Shown piece by piece: positions 1 to 13,490 of a stretch of 64,000 nt of DNA. Every line of letters starts with the position of its first letter. Positions within the stretch are counted from its first letter, which is position 1. The position numbers were made by a program, and so were the translations under genes. Location of the stretch: the NCBI GenBank assembly GCA_964036045.1, contig OZ038384.1, forward strand, positions 22,249,000-22,312,999, given 5' to 3'. Below the pieces are notes generated by a model, which saw only the letters and a list, made by a program, of their open reading frames with translations, was not told where the DNA came from and did not search any database. This DNA comes from Eutreptiella sp. 'Long Island Sound 2002'. Its lineage: Eukaryota; Euglenozoa; Euglenophyceae; Eutreptiales; Eutreptiaceae.

Positions 1-960
1 AGGTAAGAACGGCTACACTGGCGGCACAAGCCTACCCATTGCCGGAAGAAAGGTTTTTGGGACACCGGCATGCGGCTTTTGAGCTGCAACCAGCCTCGGC
101 TCAACAATGGGTATAGTGATTTCTACGAACCTTCAAGCCGGAGAGAACAACCTAGTTATGAATCTCTGTGCGGCATTTCCTGCGGTAGCAAGACTGCACG
201 GGGATGCTCTTGGCATGATTGCCGGCGCGCATCCACGCCGCGTAGGGTGCTCTGCGGGGCTGTGACGGGCAGCGGAGGAATTGCCGGTATGACCCGGTCT
301 CCGGCCAAGACAATTGCAATTGGCCATGTGATGCGTTGCTGATCAACCTAGGTAGTCTAAGGAAGCGTTGCAGGCCCGACGATGAAGGGAATGCGGTGCC
401 TGGGCGATTAGAATGCATGCCCGCAAATGATGAGCTAGAGCGATTGAGTGGCCTCCTTGGGGCGAAGGAGCGGAGCGGTAACAAGAGTAGCGGCGGCCTC
501 TATTCTGGAGGGAGTGGATGGAGGACGCGTGGTCACAGACCAAGGTGACGTCTACCGATGGCCGCGGGTAAGCGACAACTCCCCCCACCTCCCCTCTGTG
601 ATGATTTTGGCTAGATTAGACCCCAAAAATTAAAGAAAACCAAAGCCACGCAAAATGTAGCCCCAGCAGTAGCTAACATCGCTTAGATTCGCAAAAAGTT
701 GTTAAATTTGCGCGCATATTCGCATGTTTGGTTTGCATGTCTCGTTCGCATTCGCATGTAAGTTCCATTCCCGCGAAGATCCCGCGACAATCGCGCGAAG
801 ATCGCGCGAATATGTCCGAGGTTTTTCAACTTCTGCTCCTTTCCATGCTTTTGTTCCCCCATGCAGCTCTCATATCTCTTGCAATGTCTCTCTCACAACA
901 TGGTAGCCTCCTTGACCAAGCCGCAGATACCCACGCCCACTTCCTGGCCCCCCCCCGCCG
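1..960. other. No recognisable gene; short CGCG-type repeats
   Basis: No reading frame here looks like a conserved protein. Positions 771-811 hold a run of overlapping CGCGAAGAT/CGCGCGAA motifs, preceded by several TTCGCAT motifs at 690-760. Such motif clusters are seen near ends of some DNA transposons, but no matching inverted terminus was found. Function unknown. Confidence 0.4.
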
Positions 961-966
961 CCCCCG

Positions 967-3780
967 TTGGAGGAAGCCACATACACGGGGGGCCTGCTGG
1001 TGGGGGAGGTGGTGGAGTGGGCAAAGGGTTTGGACCCCTCTCCTACCCTCATCCACAGTGACATGAGGGAACCCGCGCGTGTGGGTGCTCTCCGCAAGAA
1101 GGGGTGGACCACGGACCTGTGGCACGAGCTGCAGCTGGCCCTCCCCGAGTTGAGGGCCGTCCGCCTTATCCCCGCCCCCAAAATGGTTGACTCCCTCCTG
1201 TGAGTCATGTCTCAACACCGGGCGGGGAAGTTGAAGTCAGGGGATTGCACCGTCTACCCCATCGCTAGCCTCCTCCATTGCCCCCCCCTGAATGGACATG
1301 ATTGCGTTGAAAGAATACTTCCATGCCGGTAATCCGTAGGGGGGCCATTCTTGTTTCCCTTTTCGGTGGTAGACCGTCACTGCTCAGTGGTGGCTTGCCT
1401 TGGGGCTCTTGCCCGCCCACCATGAGGTGCCCCCCCCTCCACCACATGCCCGACATCACTCTTCCCACCCTTCATCAGATGCGTGGGTTGAGTTGGTGTC
1501 GAAGATTGGCCGACACCCCCCCCTCCGCTTCATTACCCCGAACCCCCTTTGCGAACCGCCCCCTTACCGGACCCCCCCACCTATGCAACCCCTAATGCGT
1601 CCCTCCACCCCGACCATCCCGCACCTCCCATGCCCGGGAACTTTGCTGATGGGCTTGGGTATACCGTGACCGGAGACGCCCTCACTTCCGCCGACTGCAA
1701 AGGGCCTTGGGAACGGGTGGAGGAAGTCTGGGGCGGGGAGAGAAATAAAGCCCCACAACTTTTCGATGGTGTGTTTAACGTACACCATGTGGAAAAACAA
1801 CAGGCCGATCCCTCGCTGCTCCAGCGCTACCAGTCCAGACCGGGTAAGACATATAAGCTGGCTCGTAGCGTTTTGAAAAAGCTTGTTGCCAACCTGAGGG
1901 ACAACATGCCTGACCCCTTTGAGTCTGTTTACCCTGTGCCCCCCGGTTCCGTGATCGTGTCCGGTGTGGAGTGAGGCGATCAGCTGGCCCGCATGGATAC
2001 CTCCACCCCCCCCCCCCCCATCACCCCCCGTCCAACCGGTCAAAGTCGGACTCCCACCTTTCCACCTTCGTGGCCCTCTCCCCCCAGTACCGCCTGTGCT
2101 TTCAGGCGGCAACAACCTTGGGGGACGCCGAGGTGGAGAGGTGGGACGGGTCCTGTTTAACCAAGGGGAGCTTGTTGTCATGGTTAGCATCGCCTGCCAC
2201 CATGGTCTTCCACCCCCCGGCGGTCAAGAGATGCAAGGGGCCCTATTCACGCAGTGGACCCCCGACAACAAGCATGTCAACGTGCTGCCCAACACCACCC
2301 ACCTTGACCCCCCCACTGACCCGCCGCTGAAGAATTTTTTGGGGACCCTTGAGCAGCAAGAGGTGTGCACGTATGGCCAACTCCTTTTTGTGTGGGGGGG
2401 GTTGGAGGCCCATTTGGGGCTAGCCGTGGAGGACCTTCGGGATGATGTTTTCAACCCCCCCCCAACCCCCGGGTCAAGCAGGCCCCCCCGTGTGCACCCA
2501 CCATCGCACCTTCTTCACCCGCTCGGTGGCGGGTCTCCAACCCTTGTCGGTCCATGGCGGGGGCCATACCAGCTTGAGCTGGCCAAGGACGAGCGGACAG
2601 ATGGCGATGCCCTGGTGCAATGGGCGTTGCTCTTTCGTGATCGTTGTTTGTTTCTAGGAGACGTGGAGCAGCTGGGAGCCTGACCCCCGTGTGCTACGTC
2701 GTACGTAGCTGCGATTCGGCCCTGCCCTCGGGCCCAGTGGGACAGCGGGTCACGTCCACTTTGCTCCTCCCCCAGAGGATATTCCCTCGAGCCCGCTCGG
2801 GATGTCTGGGCCTCCCAAGCTACCCCAGCTGCCTCGCCATCTTCCCACGCGGCGGTCGTGGCACAACCCAGCGCGCAGACCGGGGCCATTGGTTACCCGC
2901 CCGACGCCCCCCCGCCCCCATCACAACGCTGAGCATGCTGCGAGTCCATCCCCTGTTCCCCGGGAGGCTTGAGCTTCCGGGCCGGAAGCGGGCTAGGATC
3001 GAGTTCGTGGCGGCGACCCAGGAGGTGGATATGGAGACGCAAGCGGGGGGGCGCCCCCCCGCCTTCCGTAGTTTGTTCCCCTGCGATGTCAACATAGCGG
3101 GGGTGCAGCTGAAGGATGGGGAGTAGCTTGTGGGGCTGTACGCCTACCGGTTGGCGGGGGGGGGGGGCGGCATTGGAAACCGGAGACGGCGGTTTTGGGG
3201 AGGCAAGGGGTGGCTGAGGGACATTTGGTTCGGCACGGGGTGATGCCGACGTGAGGGACATTTGGTTCGGCACGGGGTGATGCCGACCACAAGGGTGAGG
3301 GGGTGGGGGGACCGCATGGAGGCCCACATGGACCATGCATGGCTCATGATGCGGTCCCATGCGCACGGGGAGACCCGGGTGCACTCGGGGGAGTCGGCGG
3401 TGGGGGTAGGGGGGGGCGACAACAGGGGGGACAAGGACGCCTGCTGGCACATCATCGCGGGTACCAAGGGGTCCAAGGGTAAGGGGGTGGGGCGGCTCCG
3501 CAAGGCCCAGAGGACGCCCCCCCCCCCCCACTGTCCCCGTTGCAACCACTGTGCCCAAGTGGCAGATTGGCTGCTGCAGCAGCTAGCCCAGCCCTAGTGG
3601 CAGCAGCGGGCTGTGACGGCGGAGGGGGAGGTCTTGCAGTTGCGGGGGAAGCTGCAGGATGCACAGCAGGAAGCGCAACGGGCCAGGGATGCGGCGCAGG
3701 CCGTGGGGAAGGAGAGGGGCCAGCCACGCGCGTGGGTGAAGGAGGTGGAGGCATGCAGACCAAAGGGACCAGTGCAGTAA
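967..3780 (+). pseudogene. Decayed coding region of unknown family with C-terminal coiled coil
   Basis: Frame 1 of the + strand carries protein-like text in successive pieces: 967-1203, 1549-1974, 2644-3126, 3262-3597 and 3598-3780. In-frame stops separate them (for example TAG at 3124 and TAG at 3595), and the best frame moves to frame 2 across 1964-2683. The last piece, directly after the TAG at 3595, is rich in Gln, Ala, Glu and Arg with heptad-like spacing (QLRGKLQDAQQEAQRARDAA), so it would form a coiled coil. Long C and G homopolymers interrupt it throughout and probably cause indels. No catalytic motif is visible. It could be the remains of a transposable-element ORF or of a decayed host gene. 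Confidence 0.35.
3215..3287 (+). repeat. 36-bp tandem duplication
   Basis: A 36-bp sequence starting TGAGGGACATTTGGTTCGGC occurs at 3215-3250 and again at 3252-3287, separated by one G, giving a 37-bp period. It lies inside the decayed coding region and changes the frame, consistent with a slippage-type duplication after the ORF lost function. Confidence 0.9.
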
Positions 3781-6700
3781 TGTTTTAATGCAAAAAATTG
3801 CATGAAGAAATCATCTCTTTCTGAGTGCGATGCTTGTCATCTACATTATAGCGGTGATTGTTCGAGCACCCACACATGTGGGGATGAATTGGTGGCATGC
3901 GGAGTAGCCGGCCAACTATATCCTTGATGATATTGCTAAGGCACCCACACATGTGCGCATGGATTAATGAAACCCGACATATGAATGTGTTGAGGTGCCG
4001 TTTTGGTTGTGCTATGTTTAAGGGTACGAGGGATATTTGCACGAGTGTGGTACCCAAGGGTTATCTCACCTTAGTGGGCATTTTGGGAGGTGTGTCAAGG
4101 ACAGCCCCTTACGGGCAAACACGTTGGAAAAGTAGCGCGCGGTGCGTGTGCAGCGCATATACTCCCCCCTTGCCCATGCTTGGAGTACCTAAAATGTCCG
4201 TGGGAGTTAGTTTGCCTCACTTCACCTCTCCAAGTAGCAATGGCGATCAGATTGTATTTTTTCTGCCTTGGCACTGGTGCTGAGACTAAAAAAAAAAAAT
4301 AGTGTAAGAAAATATAAACTGTCAACACTCGCGTGACACCTCCCCTATACGAGTTGGACATGTTAAAGCAACTGTAGATCATCCGTCAATATTGCACCTC
4401 TCTTCTTAGGACGAGATGCGCTACCATGAATTTGCAATTGCAGCCGTGTCTATGGGCCAGGCATTCTACGTGCGGGGCTGCCCGGGGTTAACGCACTTCT
4501 AGGCTTTCTAATACATAATTCCATCTTCGCCAACTGTTGACTGGCTGGAGGCGTGTGTGAAGTGTTTTCTAGAGCAGCCAACCGAAGCCCAAAGACTTTC
4601 ATATTACCCGGCGCCGCTTGAGGCCCCCTCCACCCAGTCCGCGTTCAACACCCTCTCTAGTCTAGCCACAACAACCACAACAACTTGTGGACATACGGCA
4701 CGATGCGTTGGCATGTGTGCATGTACTCCGCACCCTAAATTGGCTGAACCCTGGCCGGGGGTGGTCCATGGAACGGCTCCATGATGCGGAGAACCAGCTG
4801 CTACCCTCTTATGACCGAAGTCTTTCCAACTCTAACCTGCCAGAACGTCTTGTGCAAGCATTGCTAGAAACTTGTCGCGCCAATGTGGCTAAAGGACCAA
4901 CGTCCCCGCCTCCTACAAAATGTCAATTGTCTTTGGGGGTGTATGCTGACGGGCCGCCCTTGGGGTAGAGGGACCATAAATGCTAAAATTTACGTCCTTG
5001 ACAAACAAGGAGGACCGTTTCCACGGCTGTAGGATGTTGTGCAGTGTACCATGATGCTTACAAGGCGCAAAATGTTAAAACAAGCCGATGAAGAATGGGT
5101 GAACGAGGGCCAGCCGGTGGAGCTCAACACTTTGAGGAACATGTCTTTTTCACTACTGATTCACTAGCAAGGCAAACTGTACAAAGCAGTTATCATGTCC
5201 GCTTCCGCTTTTTTACCGTTGGCCACCACCACCTATGGTAGGAGTGCGGGGGCCGCTGTTGTGTGGCCTGCCCAAGGCAGCGGCATGAGGGTGTTCGGGA
5301 TCTGTTTTACAGCGTACCCCATTCCCTGCAGTGGGCCACATGTTCAATGGTGTGCAAGGGCTGTAGCCAGCCATGCACAATTTAAAGGGGAGTATCCGTT
5401 GGCCCGATGGGGTTGTTGGGCGGTTCCTTCCGTTGGATGATGCATGTGTTCTCCATGAGTACGTGTCTCTAGTGGCCCCCCGTTACCAGCCGTCCGACCT
5501 TCCAGGTCAAAGCAAGCAATATCGCAGTCAGGTGCGCCGAAGGTTCCGCAGCGGCGTGTCATTCACAAGCAAAAAGGCACATGAGTTCGTTGCCTTGGTT
5601 GCACAAGACGGCATCCTACCGTTGCAATTCCATTTGTTGTTTCCGTCGTGGTGCCACATCGTTGTTCTCCTCTGTTCCTCCACCATTGACTTGGTTGAAG
5701 TGTCATGGTGGTTATGGGGGCAGGTACATGTACATCTCGTCCATTTGACACAGGTTGTTCACAGGTCCCGTTGTGAAAGCTTGTGCGCTGCGCATTAGTT
5801 TTGGAGCAGTGTGTGCTCAGTGCATCGGGGGAATGGCGAGCCATTGTGGAGCGTGGTGTGCGGGAACTGTGCAAGGTGCCAGGTGTGGCAGTACACCGTC
5901 ACCTGCACACGGATGTACCCACTTCCCTACCTGCCACACCAGAGGACTATGAGTGTGCTGTTGTTGCGAAGGTGAGTAGCCCGCCCTCCACCCGAATGGC
6001 CCTGACGAACAATGAGTGAATGGACAATGGACAGTGGGTGATCAAGGCCGTGGTGCAGCAGGCGTGGTTGTCATCTAAAAAGGAGGCGTGGTTGCCATCT
6101 GACCTCCTCTTTTCAAGTGCGATAAGAAAGTTCTTTCGAAAAAAGTCAGATTTTACAAAGGAACCCTGGCAGAGCTGTACTCAACAGCACCTTTGGGGAG
6201 TAGGGGGTGCTTCGTGAAGGGTGCTTCTGGATCCTGCTTGTGTGCGGACTTTCAGCACAGGCAACATCAGCCAGGACTGCCATGCTGTAGGAAAGAAGAT
6301 GAAGCCCTACATTGTTCACGGGGTGCCACCACCCAATAGCGCCCTGCCGCTCCCTTCTGTGATCCGAACCATGGCCCTGTGTTGAGCACCATGCCAACTT
6401 CGCTGTCTTGGGACCTCTGTGTGAAGTATGCTGGCGCCGGCATTGGAGGGACCCATGGGGCAGAAGCAACACGAGTCAACAGAGGGACAACGGACTTACT
6501 CTCACGGAGTAGAAACACGTTTCCCCGGTGGTTTGGAACAAGCAGCGTGCGGCATCCCCCTTCCGTAACCCATACCCCCACCCCCCCTCCTATGATTGGG
6601 CAAATTTGCATACGGTGGTTGCTGCCAAACCAAAAATTTCCTGGTCACCCTTGGCCCCAGTGAATTGAGGGCAACATTTTGCGCTGGCCCCATCCAAATC

Positions 6701-9300
6701 TAGCACCAACACGCGGGAGAGAGTGAGGGGTGGGGGGGCAACCCACCTGCCATCCTTGACCCCCTCTCCCTCCCTATAAAGGCCTGTGCCCCCCCCCCCC
6801 CCTGCCGTGCCATACAGCGGAGTTCCGAGACAAGACGGACCAAGAGGAAGGTGATATCATCGACCTGCGCCTTGTGCCCTTGAAGGATGTATGGAGACGC
6901 ACTGCCGACGGCAAGACACTGGCAGCCCTGATGCTGTTTCAAATGCTGCAGTGTGTTTTTGCCTCCTGATGTGCTGCTTCATGTTTTTCTGTGCAGGGTG
7001 TACTGTTTGCTGCTGCCGCAGCGTTGGAAAGAGGGGGAGATGGATCCGAGGATGGTTTCACACTACTACTACTACTATGTTGTGTGCTTTATTGGCATTT
7101 TGTTGGGAGCCAGTGTGTTTCTTGCCAGGGAGCATTCAACCCAATCTACGCATTTGATGGTCGAAAGACGGCCGGTTGGCGTTTAGTCGGCAGCGTGTGG
7201 AGCTTAATCAACGATGGTTCGCATTTAGTTACTCTTGTGACAGTGGACGCAAGGGTCAGTGAGCACACCTGGGCAGTTATTCAACAACAGGCTGTTGTTC
7301 GTTTCTTTTAAAAAGAACATCTGATCGCTGAGTGGCACTGGAACTTAACTGGGCATGTCCCAGGCCTGAACAGATGCATATTGGTGGGTAACTTGCTGTG
7401 ATACAGCCTCTTCCCGAGCGATGTACTTGTACGGCAACGAACGACTTTTCTGGTGGCAGTACAGAAGCTACGAGCTCCTGTGGCACCATGATACATCGGT
7501 TGTACCTCGTCGGGACAGAATATCTACCAGTCTACCGGTTTTCATCGGCGGGGCTGGGGGGGGGTTGAAGAGCACCAGACGGCGGTTTACAGATCACGAT
7601 ATTCCTCCTTCTTTCTGCTGAAGTCTTCTTCCCTCTTCCCTTTTTGCCGCATGTGGCAGCACGTTGCAAACAGAGGGCACCAGACAACTGTGGGCACGAA
7701 CCAAGCTGTGGAACGTGGCGTGTGTGAAGCAATGCCGCAAAGGAAGGATGTCGCGGGATGTCACAAGGGTAAGAAAGCCGCATTGGTAATGCCAAACTGA
7801 TTTTTGTGGCTTTTGAAAATCCTGGAGAAGGAGGACCATGAAGATCACTGCTCAAGGTGCATCGCAACATACAAAGTGGCTTAACAGGGGTTGTTTCTGG
7901 GTGCAACAGTTCTGGGGCTCTACTCTTTATCCCGAGGGGCCCCTCCTCTGCACAGTAGAAGGATGTAATTCCCTGTGTGTAGCCGAGCCCGTACTCTCTT
8001 CTCTTGGGAGACCCATGGTGTCGATGTATCAAGTGCACAACTGTCAGCCATTGATCTTGGATCAAAAACAACCTCCAATTTCTAATGTTCATTTTTTGTT
8101 CGGGTGCAGCGCATGCCCAGTTGCCTGATTGGTTGGAATTAATGCCGCTGTTGGTCTCTTGATTTGTATGCTTTGTCCCCTGTCTTCTGGAGGGGGGGCA
8201 TTGTGTGACACTTCGTCCTGTTGATTTATCCTGGGACCCTGAGCAACCGGTCCGTCCTCTGGACGACGACGGGCCCAGTTCAGTTTGGTCCCCGTACTGT
8301 ATGTGTTGTGCTGTCACTGTCTGCTCTGCATGGTCTCTTTTTCTGGTTGATGCAATGGAATGAAGTGTCACGCATGCGACCGTCACAATTGTTTTGCATG
8401 TCCCAGGGCCCAAAACAAGCTCCCACAATGCACCGTTGCACGGGGCACCGGATCTCCGACATGAGCGACGTTCTTTGTTCACAAGTTCTGTGTCATCTCA
8501 AGTGCAAATACAAGGGTGCACAACGTCAAGGATTTGCCATGCGGTTCTCTGGTGTTGGAGCAGTACTGTGACCAGTTGCATTGCCGTTGGGGTTGTCAGT
8601 GCTTCACCGCAGGTGGGTCGCGTTGCGATGCCTTCAGGCCTGTTCTTGGAGCTACGGGGTCGTCTCGATGTGATACGATTGTACACTGGCTCAGTATGAA
8701 AAGCAGGGGATGTCCGGGCCCCACTCTATGGGCTTGAACACGTTGTTGGTGCAATTGCAGATGCTCCCAACATGGGTTGCGATTGTTGCCGAAGGTTCGG
8801 CCCTCTTCAGCACCACTCCAATGCCCTGTCACATTCTCCGTTGCGTGTGTGCAGCACCGCAATGTTGTGGTAGATGTTGCCTGGCTGTTGGGTGTGGGAG
8901 GCTGTGCGTTCTGTGTAATGGCTGCGTTTGACGTTGTTCCCCTGGAGGTTGTGGCTTGCAGCGAGGGGAGGCGCCCGCATCCGCATCGCAGAACAGCCAC
9001 TGAACCTCAAGGAGGATGGGGATCGCCAGGGGGGAAACTTGGCTGTCAAGGAAGGTGGCGAAGGGGGTGACACTTCTAATTTTCAAGGCTGACTTGCCCC
9101 CGTTGGTTCTGTTTTCTGTTGGGACTGACCTCGTCCATGTGGAGGGCTGTGCGATGAGAATCTCCAATGCTCATGCCATGCTCCATGGCACCAAACTGCC
9201 TCCCGACGGCCCATCCAGAGCGCCCCCATTAGGATGGATGCCGTTCTGTGCCTCAGAACAACCCTTTATCACATAAGCCACCCCAATCTCCTCTTGGGGA
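3781..9300. other. Fragmented, weakly coding-like region; no gene called
   Basis: Short protein-like patches occur on the + strand at 4687-4968, 5373-5798, 5783-5970, 6991-7311 and 8221-8571, in different frames and with stops between them. The patch ending at 5970 runs into GTGAGT (5972-5977), a good intron donor, and TGTGCAG at 6991-6997 would serve as an acceptor. An intron-bearing host gene or its decayed copy is therefore possible. No domain is recognisable. A poly-C run sits at 6789-6802. I see no RNA gene here. Confidence 0.25.
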
Positions 9301-11044
9301 CCCCCACACCTCATGTACTGACAAGCGCCACGTTACAACCAGAAAATCCAGGCCTTTGGGGCCTTCGGAGCAAAGGTTCGCTGATTGACAGGGAGGGGGA
9401 CCGGGGAAGCGGCAGGGGGGCGGGGATCAAAGGCCCCCACCTTTCGGCCTGAGGCACAACACCTGGTGCAACCCCCTCCCCGCCTCACCTTGGGTCCAGC
9501 CAAGGAGGCAGCCCCCATCTCACCAACTGACCCCATGGGAAATTGTAGATACAAAATGGCTCTAGGTGCATTCGCTGATGACCCAAGACCCAGTCAGCTC
9601 TATACATGGCCCCGCCACCCCCCTCCTGGCATCCCCCCATGGGGGGAGGATGGGAAATTTGCTCCTGACAAAGTTGTCCACGAGCGACATTTCCCACCCC
9701 CTGGTACTGTCTGTCGCTTGAAACGCTGTAGTAGCAGAACTTGTGCAGCTGACGTCAGCCTGAGCAGACAAACGATTAGAATGGCCACCGGCTCAGCTGT
9801 CGCTTTTTTCGAAGTCATTTCCCCACTCCGAAGTGGGCTCAGCGCGTGGCCGAGTGGGGAAAGCCTTCGAGCCAGTGCACTGGGCTGTGGGGTCTCGGAC
9901 TGGCTGTACCCGACACATCCGGATTCAGAAGATGGTTCGGACCAGTGCACCGCCAATGTCTCACCTGTGCCTGCCTTACTTGGCCCTTTTGACATGCTTT
10001 TGTGGGGGTCATGCTGGGGACTGGGCACCCCACTTTCCCACAAGATATCCAGGCAACTTGCTGTCCATAGTGTCCTGAAAAAAACCTCAGCAATGCGGGG
10101 GGGGGGGGGGGGAGGGGAGGTAGGGGAATGGGGGGAGGGGGGGGCAGAGATCCTCATTTTTCATATTTGCATTTCCTACCCCACTGATCCGGATTGTGTG
10201 TATTCTACACTTATGACGCTTTGGCTGTTCACACACGCACACAGGTGGTGCCAGGCTCATGTGACACCCACAGCATAGACCAGATCACACGCCATGTGTA
10301 CAAAGTACATAGTGCATTCAGTGTGCGATAAGTCACCATACAGGTTTGCTGGTCCACTGATCTGCAAGCTCTATTTGACAGCCACGGTACAGACCGTACC
10401 GCACGGTGCATGCGTACGCATATTGCATTCCGAGTTTGACAATGTTCAGTTTTGCAGCTGGCAAGTCTCATGTGTCGTTTAGGAGGAGCTCGCAATGTGG
10501 TGCTCTGATGAACAACCAGCACTGCCCCAATCATCTTTCCACAGACCTGGGCAAAAGGCGCCAAGGGCCAGTCCCAGCCCTCGATAAGACCATCTTCCTC
10601 ATGCCTCTGTGCACTCGGGACTCGCCCCCCCCCCCTCCCCACCCTGTGACACACTCGCAGCCGCCGCAATACGGGCGGTCAATACAGCCCCGCAATAAAG
10701 GAGGGGGAGGGTTCCTGGCCAGCAGCTCAGCCCATGCCCGGCGTACACGCCAAGCCAAAGGGAAGTCCGCACACGCAACACCTGGAGTGCTTTCCCCTGA
10801 TTCTGGTGCCAGGACCCCAATCTGTCCATACTTTCAACGCTCCATGTGACACTCCGGCCTGGGGGCCATTGGATTCGAGTGCCATGCATTGTGGTGCCGG
10901 CCAAAATTCTTTGGGTCAAAACGGGCTACAGCATTTTTCACTGAATTCCAGACAAATGATGGTTCTTCCGGAACCCCCTCGCCACGCCGATCCGAAAAAA
11001 ATCCTGCAGGGGGGGGGGGGGATTTCGGGAGGGGAGAATTTCGC

Positions 11045-11086
11045 GGGGAAAATTTCGCCGCTAAGAAAAGTGGCGAAAATTTCCCC
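11045..11086. repeat. 15-bp near-perfect inverted repeat
   Basis: GGGGAAAATTTCGCC at 11045-11059 is mirrored by GGCGAAAATTTCCCC at 11072-11086 with a 12-base loop; only the central A/T tract is imperfect. A partial direct copy (GGGGAGAATTTCGC) precedes it. It could be the end of a small DNA transposon or simply a stem-loop; no partner terminus was found. Confidence 0.7.
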
Positions 11087-12027
11087 CTGTCGAAATTCTA
11101 TTGCCTTCGGCAAGTCCACCTCGCAGAGAATCTACTCCAAGCAACACACACACAAAATAGGAAAAAACGATATGAATATGGCCTAAAACATGCTTTACAT
11201 AGCTTGGATGGTCATTTTAAGTGATCACGGTATCAGAAAAATAAGTTTCGAAAACTTCGACTTTTGAGCTGCCCAAGGTGAAAAACTGCATAAGCAGGTT
11301 GTGCACCCCTCCTGTGGGAGCCCCCCCCCCCCTCCGCCGGAGCTAATACCCAAATAGGGTGAAAAACACATAAATACGGGCATTCGTCTTTTAGCATCCA
11401 CTGGCCTATGCACAGAGGTCGAGGGGCGGGGAGGTGGGCCGAGTCGAGTTTGGACGCCCGTGTCCTCCCCTACAGGCCCCCCGCCTGTGCCCGCACGGCG
11501 CCAGGAGGGACGAGGCGGTCATGACTAAGTCACTTCCGAGCTCGTCCTCCCGTGCTGCCGCCGCCGCGGCGCCCTTGCCCTCCGGGCTGGGTTACCCGGC
11601 GTCCCAGAGGACGGGCCCGTCAATGGGGTCTACTGCTGGCCGCCCCCCGCCGCTTCGCGCCTCCTCCCTGGGCCAGCCACAGGCCAAGGCCCTGAAGCGC
11701 GCCCTTGTACCCACCCCATGTCCCCCCATCGCTCCATCTTTGCGCGGCTGTCATCCCCGCATGCGGCGTGCGCTCATACCAACCCCAGGCTGGCCGCAGG
11801 CCAAGGCCCTGTGCCGCGCCCTCTGACTCCACCTGGGTGGTGGGGGGATGGCTGCGGTGCCCCTCCGCCCACCGGAAGAACTCCTCGCTCGTGCCGCCGT
11901 GCACGGCGGACAGGGGCAGGGCAACCCCCCCTCCCCGCGGCTTGAAATAGCCGCCATAGCCCACTTTGGGCCGAAACCTGCCCCCGTGTGGGTCACACAT
12001 CTCGGGTAGGGGGAAATTTGGTCCCGG

Positions 12028-12184
12028 GCATAAAACCACCCCCAAATGGGGGATAAAACGACCCTTAAAACCAACCCGGGTGACTTTATGCCCACTGTTA
12101 TGGGGGATGAAACCACCCCTTTTGGGGGATGAAACCACCCCCCTTTGTTAAAACCACCCCCTTCGGGGGGATAAAAGTTTTATG
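12028..12184. repeat. Degenerate tandem repeat, GGGGGATAAAACCACCCCC type
   Basis: The motif TAAAACCACCCCC ... GGGGGAT(G/A)AAA recurs about five times with variable spacing. Each unit has C5 and G5 arms that can pair, so the region is a string of small hairpins. No coding potential is evident. Confidence 0.75.
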
Positions 12185-12203
12185 CCACCAAAGCAAAAAA
12201 TGA

Positions 12204-12266
12204 CACAACACGGCAAAACAAAGCAAAACAATCTAAACCAAACAAATCTGAAGAGTGCACTGTGCG
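12204..12266 (+). repeat. 63-bp dispersed repeat, copy 1
   Basis: This AC-rich 63-bp block (contains AAAGCAAAACAATCTAAACC and AAGAGTGCACTGTGCG) recurs at 34554-34616 in the same orientation with about six differences. The two copies lie on opposite sides of element Y, 1.2 kb before its left target repeat and 83 bp after its right one, so they are not part of Y's target duplication. They probably belong to a separate dispersed family. Confidence 0.8.
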
Positions 12267-13490
12267 AAACGATACTTATATGGCTTGATAGCATGATATC
12301 CACACACTTAAAAGCCCCTCCACAACAAAAACCTCCTGGAGCCGGGTCATCCCTGTCATACCAGGTTCTGACTGAGCAGCAACAATTCCACAACTCTGCC
12401 TCAGGGCACTGAAAGCCCGCAGGCCCTGAGCCGATGCTTATTCCATCAATGAATTGGTATCGGAAGAAGATTCAGGCCTCCTGTGCAGTAGCCCACTCCA
12501 GGGCTAGCCCTCTGCACACCCTCTGCATTAGCCCCCCCCCCCCCCGCCTCCCCCCCCACTCCATACAAGTTTTTCATGTGTCTTCCAGTGTGCTCGTTGT
12601 GTGTGGTCACCAGGACTTCTTCCTTTGTGCTTGAGCAGGACATGTGAACAGCTTGCGGAATGATAATACAGATGCTTTGCCCACCAGCGACACAAAGAAA
12701 AATCCCTCCCTGGCACCCGGATGATCCCTGATCCCCCCATCTTTGATCCCTGACTCAGGAAGTAAAGCAGGGTGCAGAACGGGGTGTGTTGACAAATGAA
12801 CACCAAAGGAGTGAATCTCAGTTGACTGGGCTATAGTGGGCTTTCCAACGTGCATGGGATGATCTACTGCTCAACTAGCTGAGACGTGAAACGCTTCCTC
12901 TTGTGATACACCATCCTGAATTCCTGTCTCTGCTGCCCTTTGGGGCCAGGCTTCGTTCAGATGACCTTCACTAACACAAGTAACACAGACACAGCACAGA
13001 AAAATTTCATGTCGGCAACATCCCTGACCTGTTGAAGTCCAAAAATGTGTGGAACCCGAGGGCAGGGGGCAAAAAGGCGGGGGTGGCCAGGGCGGGAGGG
13101 CAGGAGAGGAATTCATAGGTTTTTATTTTTATATCCCACCCTGCTCTTTCGGACCCCTTGAGTGCCTGGGCGCCCTCTCCTCCCCCCCCAGTAGGGCAAG
13201 AAGGTGAAACCTGCCTGCTCAGGCACCCAGCCATCAAACAACACCTGTGTAACTAAGAAAGGATGGTTCGCCAAAAAGGAAAAAATAAAATTTGCAAAGC
13301 GGTGCTGGCAGTGGCCCCGTGTGTTGAACTTACTTTTGTTTGTTTCTTGTTTGGGGCTGGTTGCTTCGGGGAAGGGGTCGACAGCAGGGGGGAGGGTTTT
13401 AAGGGGTATGTGCGCCTGTCAGTGACTGATAGGGTCCCCCCTGATGGGGGGACCTGTAGCAACACACATGAGGTGGTGTCCTGCACACCT

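Larger units (their letters stand above)
9301..13490. other. Anonymous DNA rich in G/C homopolymers
   Basis: No gene is supported. The open frames at 9385-10278 (+) and 11620-12138 (-) lack any known motif, have skewed composition and could be chance in GC-rich DNA. The latter covers a short internal duplication (a GGCCAAGGCCCTG-containing stretch near 11675-11700 and 11790-11820). Long poly-G or poly-C runs occur near 10098, 11010, 11322 and 12535. The stretch just before element Y (13200-13490) holds nothing recognisable. Confidence 0.35.

Noticed and set aside
3869-3957. Two CACCCACACATGTG motifs as a repeat array or operator pair
   Set aside because: Only two copies with no further structure; likely chance.
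7532-8482. 316-codon minus-strand frame
   Set aside because: No domain, irregular composition, and the + strand of the same region shows splice-like signals. It is probably a chance frame.
9845-9950. Possible tRNA (GTGGCCGAGTGG resembles a Leu/Ser A-box)
   Set aside because: No T-loop consensus at the right distance and no acceptor stem pairing.
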